This document shows positions 58,516 to 64,000 of a stretch of 64,000 bases of DNA, one piece after another. Made by a program: the position numbers and the translations under genes. The stretch's first letter is position 1. Every line of letters begins with the position of its first letter. The notes below the pieces were generated by a model. The model saw nothing but the letters and a program-made list of their open reading frames with translations. It was not told the origin of the DNA and searched no databases. The DNA is from Hydractinia symbiolongicarpus (Eukaryota; Cnidaria; Hydrozoa; Anthoathecata; Hydractiniidae), in the NCBI RefSeq assembly GCF_029227915.1, contig NC_079881.1, positions 11,571,501 to 11,635,500 on the forward strand, in the 5' to 3' direction.

Positions 58516-61500
58516 TCAAGATGCAGCGCCAGCATAAATCGCTGTGTTTCGATTGGACGCCACTGCAAGATAAACAACATCGCTGTTCGGCATCCGTAAA
58601 AATTCAATGTCTCTCGTCCTAATGGAATCAGTTTGTTGAAGTTTTATAAATATCTTTCTCTTTTCATCGTATATATAGATTACTGGTTTGCAATCAAAGT
58701 TTATGATAGCCATATATGTAATTGATTTATTCATTTGCCTTGTTGTGATGGCGGCAAAATCACGTGCCTAAAGAAAGAAACATGGATATTTACACTGTCA
58801 CCTGCATTTCTTGATAAATTGTTAAAAAAAAATCTTCTATCTGTATCAACATTATAATATCTCTCCTCAACTTTCCCACAGCTGAAAAAATACGAAAATG
58901 ACTTTACCTTGCAAGATCCAATTTTCTGCGACTCTTCGAATGTTTCTCCATTCCATTTCATCAATAAAGAACTCTTTAAATCGTATCTTGCAATTCCCAA
59001 GAAATGCTCTTTTCCAGCTTTTATGTGTTTTATACCGTACGGTCGTGTGCCAGCTGGAATGTTTTTAAAGGGAACAAATTTTCCATTTTGGTATTCCAGT
59101 AAGTACGCAAAAGAATCACGTGATGTAGTACCTATGGAAAAAAGAACAAGTTGATATTAAACCGAAAATAAGAGCGGAAGGTAAATAAAACAAAGACCAA
59201 ATAAAATTTTTATGCGCAGAAAAATAGCAAAATAATAGATAAAAGATAAATCTACCAGGACATACCTACGACAGCCAAGAAGGCTCGATGCCCGATATGG
59301 AACGCATCAATATCTGTACCACTGACTGGTATAGTATGATCTTTTACAAATTTATCCTTTTGCCACTTGAAAACATCAGATTTCGCGCCATAGAGGTAAG
59401 CAAATGTGATATATATTTGACCATGCTTTTTAATAGTGTCCACACCAAATGCTGTTGTTGTTTCAAGCTTTTGAAAGAGTTCTATGGTGTCATAGGACGC
59501 CATTTTATACAGATATGAACTGCCTGGTTCTCCATCTTTTCCACGTGTATTGCACGCTATTACAATATACAGGTGGCCTTGCCATTCAAACGATGTCCAT
59601 TGTCTTGCTGAAGGGATAGTTAAAATAGCTTTTTCAACGAATCTAAGAAAGAATATTTTTATTTATAGGTTCTTATAAAGGATAAGAAAAAATAATTTCC
59701 AACGTGTCAGAAATAAACGCATAATTTTCTTGTTCTTGTTTCTCAAAACATTGCTGATATGAAAAACCATTTGAGCACTTTAACTTTGATTTTGTGTAGT
59801 TCTTTGGACAATAATTCAGTTCAACAAAAGGCCTGCTTACATGTTGTGCACCCACTTATACAATGTGAATGTCTTGGAGCTTAGTTGCGAAATTCCAAGG
59901 TAAGTGTTTTGTTTCCAAATAAACGAATGCAAATCCCATGTATCTGCATATAAGTTTTGAATCATATGCTTCTTGCGGAATTTTGTTATCTGTTTCTCCA
60001 TTTCTAAAAATAAATAAAATGAATTTACATATAATTCTAACTCGAGTAAAATTAAATAATACTTATGAGGGGTTATATCCCTAAACATTTAAACCTCTAA
60101 ATAAATCTGCCAAGTACCCGGAAGAATATCTTTATCTTACCCAATCACGTTCGTGCCTTTGGCTGACTCCCCAAGTGAATGCTATTAGCTGCTTTTTAGT
60201 CAAACATTTTTAGAACAAAGCGATATTATAACAAACCAATAGCAAAATTTCACAATCCTTAAAACATCCTTAAAACTTAGTCTGTTTCCTTTAAGGTCCC
60301 TTTGACCTTAATGACTTTATCAAGAGGAGTAAATTTCCTAGTTCCAATATTGATAGCTTACCTGCAGCTATTGTTGGTGGACCTGAACTTGTTTGTGGAG
60401 TCGGAGTTGTAATCGCTAATGGATTTGTCGGTACTTGGATGCCTGTAAAAGGGATTATAATTTTTCTTTAATAGCGTAAACTAATACTGCAATTGAGACC
60501 TTAGAAATTAATTGTTTTTCCAGAAAAAAAATGTTTGCCTATATACTAAATAAATTTAACAGATTTTCACCAAAGAGTTTGCCTTTATGAAACATGGTGC
60601 TTTTAGAATTCTGAGACTATGCTAAAGTGCACAGTACCTATAGAATCCATGGGGAAATTAAAAAATAAAGAGGTAGTCAAAATAATTTTCATCATTGTTA
60701 ATCGAAGATTAGGTTTCAGGCTCCACTAATGAACGACTCAATCATTTTTTATATCCATCTATTTATTTCAGCTAACAAGATATAAAGTTAACAGAGCTTG
60801 CTTTACTCGTGACGTCAAATTGCAGATAGATAACGTTTAATGCTGGCATGGTAGTTATGGTCTGATGCAAGCAGGGGGAGAGACACGTGTGTGGAGGGGG
60901 TGAGGTGGGATGTGCGGGTGGGGGGATGGTTATGATGTGTATGTAGAAAAATCAAAATGTTTGTAGAAATTATTGCAAACTTGATTTTAAGGAAACTTTA
61001 TTCGTATACCTATACATAAGAGACTTTTACTTTCCTTTGAAAAGGAAAAAGCGGATTTATTCTTTAAGTCACATAATCCATCCAAAAATTGATAAGATTA
61101 GCTATTCAAAGAAGGAAAAAAAATCTACCTAGCTTCATGCAGTATAGTCTTGTCCCATCCGATGTGACAAAATAGCCGGGATCGCATTTTGGCAGTTTTG
61201 ATAAAGATGAACCGTCTTCTCCCTAACAAAGTAGATATTAGGATTGTGTAAATTACTTTAGTTTACTATTCTTATTGTTTCGTTCTGCAAAATATTAACC
61301 CTATTTTATATATACGTATACGTTATATACACGTGCAATCGGTCAGCGGTTGACTTAATCATTCTCAAACTAATTCCTATTTTAATAAGAATAACGCATA
61401 TTTCATTCTGATTGGTTGCATGACAGTAAAATGGAAAAAACTTATTCTGCTTAATTAATTTATGACAAGCATGTTGGAAGCATGTAACAAAAAAAACGAT

Positions 61501-63387
61501 TTTGCGGTATTCATCCCTATCTTGTTTGTGGGTTTTTTTAATTGACTTTTAATTTCGTCCTGTCATTTCATGTCATTTTGTTTCTGACTGACGCAATAAA
61601 TGTAACACAACTTCTGGCACAAAAAAGTCCGTTTTACCTTGGGACCTCGTGGTCCGGTGTATCCACGGTCGCCTTGAAGACCCATTGGACCCTATAAGCA
61701 AGTTATGTGATTTTAAAAACATGAACACGGCTATCGTGACGACTCATAAAAACGTAACATATTTGTGGAAATTAACTTACCCTTGGCCCTCTGTCACCTT
61801 TGTCTCCCTAAAGTTGAAAAATAAAAGGTAAAACGAAATGATATGAAAATTATATACAAAATGTTTTGCACGCTAAGCCTTATAGCTATACCTACTTCAC
61901 CTTCCCTCACAAACTTACATGCAATGAAGTGCATAGTCATATGATCAACTCTACGGAAGAGTTTAAAGAGTTTTGATATGAAGAGGTACCAGTTTCAATA
62001 AGTTCACGTTTGTGTAGAAAAGTAAATTTAGGTTGTAAACAAAACAAATTTCATAAAGGAGTTATTTGTCGCAAGCCAAGAAATCCGACAACACTACAAC
62101 TGTTTAGTTAATTCTCAGAAAAATTAAAATAGAATTTGCCCAGAAATTCTTGGAATTTTTTAGTATTAAAATTATTTATTGTTGGCATTGTTTACCCAGA
62201 AGAGCCTCTTTAGTTCTTATTGGTACTGCTATCAACGAGGGTCCTTACTTGCCTGCGGGTCCTTACTGTAGATAGAAGAGAATGGTATCAAGAAAAGGTA
62301 TGTGAAATTTTGAGAAACAATTCGCATGATTGACATCTGTAAACATTATTTACAGATTTTTTAATTACTATTTGACGTGATTTCCGGCGTCAAGAACATT
62401 GCAATACTGCAAATGAATGTTTCAGCCCATTAAAATGTTACCTTTGGCCCCTGAATGTATTTTACTTGCGTCTTCGGTGATAGCAGTGCATCTAATTTCG
62501 CTTCTAAGTCACGAACACGTTGCTATGAAAAAAAATAACAAATATTTTATGATTAGCAACAACTTGCAGCAAGCTCTACCTAAATGATATGACTATTTTG
62601 ACTTGTCCCTAATACTGCCACATCCAAAAGAGAAACGGCAAGAGAGAATAATTCCGGCGATTTTTTAGAAAAATATTCTTGCAGTGCAGAGAACAAAGAA
62701 ATTGCATTGTTTTGTGGGGTTACCATATTTTTGTAGTCAAGTGCATCCAGATAACAGACCAAATGTAACAAGTCGTAGCATATTAAATAATTATAATACG
62801 TCCGTGTATTTTTATAAAAATATATTAGAAAAGAATTTGTTTATCTCCCTTATAGTCTTGTTCTGTCAACTTCAGAAAATATATCAATACGCATAGTATA
62901 TCCTGCTTCAATATCTCTTACGCTAAACCTTAGTACATAGTTAAAAAATTACACTCATAGAATGAAAACATGTATAATAAAGTTTAGCTTGTTTCATTAT
63001 ATGAGAGTTAATTCGCTAGTAAAAGCGAAGTATAGGAAAACTTATGCAGCTGTATAAAAAAATATAATAGTATATAGAAGAAAGTATGATCAATAAGGAT
63101 GAAAAATGGAAAGAATAATCAAATTTACCAAACTTCTCACTTATATATAGTACCTTAAGTTTGTGACATCCACATTTTTTTCGTCTTTTCTTTACATTCT
63201 TATTTATTGATGTCAACATATCACCACTACGTTTGCTCAATGTCTTATGTTTTACCACTTCTAAACCTTCATAAAAACTAGTAGCATTTCTACGCCCTCT
63301 TGTCATTACATAAGTTCCACTGTCACCAAAACAAAACAGAAATTTAACATTGTAAATAATGAAAATGGCTAGTATGAGAAACTTCAT
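58516..63387 (-). CDS. Secreted collagen-like protein with EAR-repeat propeller
   Basis: Ten exons: 63154-63387, 62442-62522, 61781-61807, 61638-61691, 61129-61222, 60362-60442, 59841-60003, 59266-59642, 58908-59131, 58516-58767. All sites are GT/AG and all phases agree, giving 528 residues. I start at the ATG at 63387, which opens a signal peptide (M-K-F-L-I-L-A-I-F-I-I-Y). Dibasic sites (S-K-R-S and K-K-R-R-K-K) follow, then a helix (V-R-D-L-E-A-K-L), about 11 Gly-X-Y triplets split over 27- and 54-bp exons as in fibrillar collagens, a Cys module (K-C-D-P-G-Y-F-V...Y-C), a Thr/Pro linker and about seven 45-residue EAR (EPTP) repeats, such as G-T-T-S-R-D-S-F-A-Y-L-L-E-Y-Q-N-G-K-F and P-Y-G-I-K-H-I. 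EAR repeats form beta-propellers in TSPEAR and LGI proteins; the collagen fusion suggests extracellular matrix. Confidence 0.9.
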
Positions 63388-64000
63388 GATCTTTTTTAAA
63401 TGTGATTCTTCAACTCGATTTTGTTTTCTTGCCAACTGATGCTTTAAATTGATAGTGGACTATTTGTAGATAATCCCGCATGACGAGAAAACCACCGCAA
63501 TTGTCTACATTAAAAGTTCTCTCCTCCGTAGAGATTAGCAGGTACTTAAATATCAATTAACCAGAGCTTTCGTGTTCTATTCAGTACTGATAAACATTTA
63601 AGCATACAGTTTGGCAATGAACAAAAACATAAATAACTAATAAACCCTAATATTTTGCGTTCGTATATTCTTCCATTAAATCTCAGTGAAGAAGTTTTTA
63701 AACAGAAAACAAACTGATCATGAGTGATAAAAATTTTGTCACGTGTCAATTATTAAAGATCAAACAATTCTTTTCATTGGTGACCAATTAACAAGATTGA
63801 AATACAGACACGCATTCAGATATCGTTGGCAAGACCCTTGTTTGTTTAACTCGTTAATATCAGATAAAATGAAAAATAATTAAAACTTGGTCCTGATAAG
63901 CTACTTAAGTATTAAAATACGCAGAAGTGTGAATATTTGTACGTGTTATCTAGTTATTATACCCTACACGAGTTTTTTATTAGTATTGCGATGAAAAAAT
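63388..64000. other. Upstream region of the collagen-EAR gene
   Basis: The frame stays open upstream of the chosen ATG to 63435 but without another ATG. The rest probably holds the promoter. No further gene is seen to the window end. Confidence 0.4.

Noticed and set aside
62230-62275. Possible extra mini-exon coding for G-P-A-G-K in the collagen region
   Set aside because: The donor is good, but no acceptor in the right frame precedes the first Gly codon, and the neighbouring exons are in phase without it.
62580-62771. 62-codon minus-strand frame in the first intron of the collagen-EAR gene
   Set aside because: It looks moderately coding, but its stop codon comes just before the possible donor and the flanking exons already join in phase 0 without it.

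Overview
The window is a gene-sparse, AT-rich animal genome segment. Genes are interrupted by many short introns with ordinary GT/AG junctions, and microsatellites, minisatellites, SINE-like and Helitron-like repeats are frequent. A complete axonemal WD40 gene (CFAP52), rhodopsin-type receptors, a secreted collagen-plus-EAR protein and a Death-fold gene point to a ciliated metazoan. My best inference is a cnidarian, but no marker here fixes the species.

Layout, left to right. 1-5.8 kb: mostly intergenic, with a possible terminal exon on the minus strand and one single-exon GPCR (2128-3078). 5.8-18.4 kb: a small three-exon TPR gene (+) converging on a 15-exon CFAP52 orthologue (-), whose exon phases all agree. 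18.4-24.9 kb: intergenic DNA with two tandem-repeat blocks and some small exon candidates, including a two-exon, 44-residue gene. 24.9-25.5 kb: a single-exon ankyrin protein (-). 27.1-32.8 kb: the most unusual locus (-). A Death-fold protein has its own terminal exon, and downstream lies a 2.6-kb exon encoding a superfamily-1-like P-loop NTPase followed by a fibronectin-III exon. The phases allow the two halves to be one Death-NTPase-FN3 gene. The large exon carries one in-frame TAA.

33-38 kb: intergenic, with a SINE, G-rich repeats and a degenerate kinase-like fragment. 38.4-49.9 kb: a head-to-tail array of five near-identical GPCR units of about 2.4 kb. Copies 1, 2 and 5 are intact; copies 3 and 4 share a 46-bp frameshifting deletion in TM1. 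The receptor at 2128 is a distant relative of the array. 50-57 kb: AT-rich DNA with a foldback element, weak exon candidates and a second type of GPCR (53757-54593, -). 58.5-63.4 kb: an exon series (-) for a secreted protein with a signal peptide, a short Gly-X-Y collagen stretch, a Thr/Pro linker and about seven EAR repeats.

Functionally, CFAP52, and perhaps the TPR gene, relate to cilia. The GPCRs form a recently expanding sensory or peptide receptor family. The Death/NTPase locus has the architecture of an innate-immune or cell-death sensor. The collagen-EAR protein is probably extracellular matrix or cuticle. The eukaryotic exon models below were assembled by hand from splice sites and phase, without transcript evidence.
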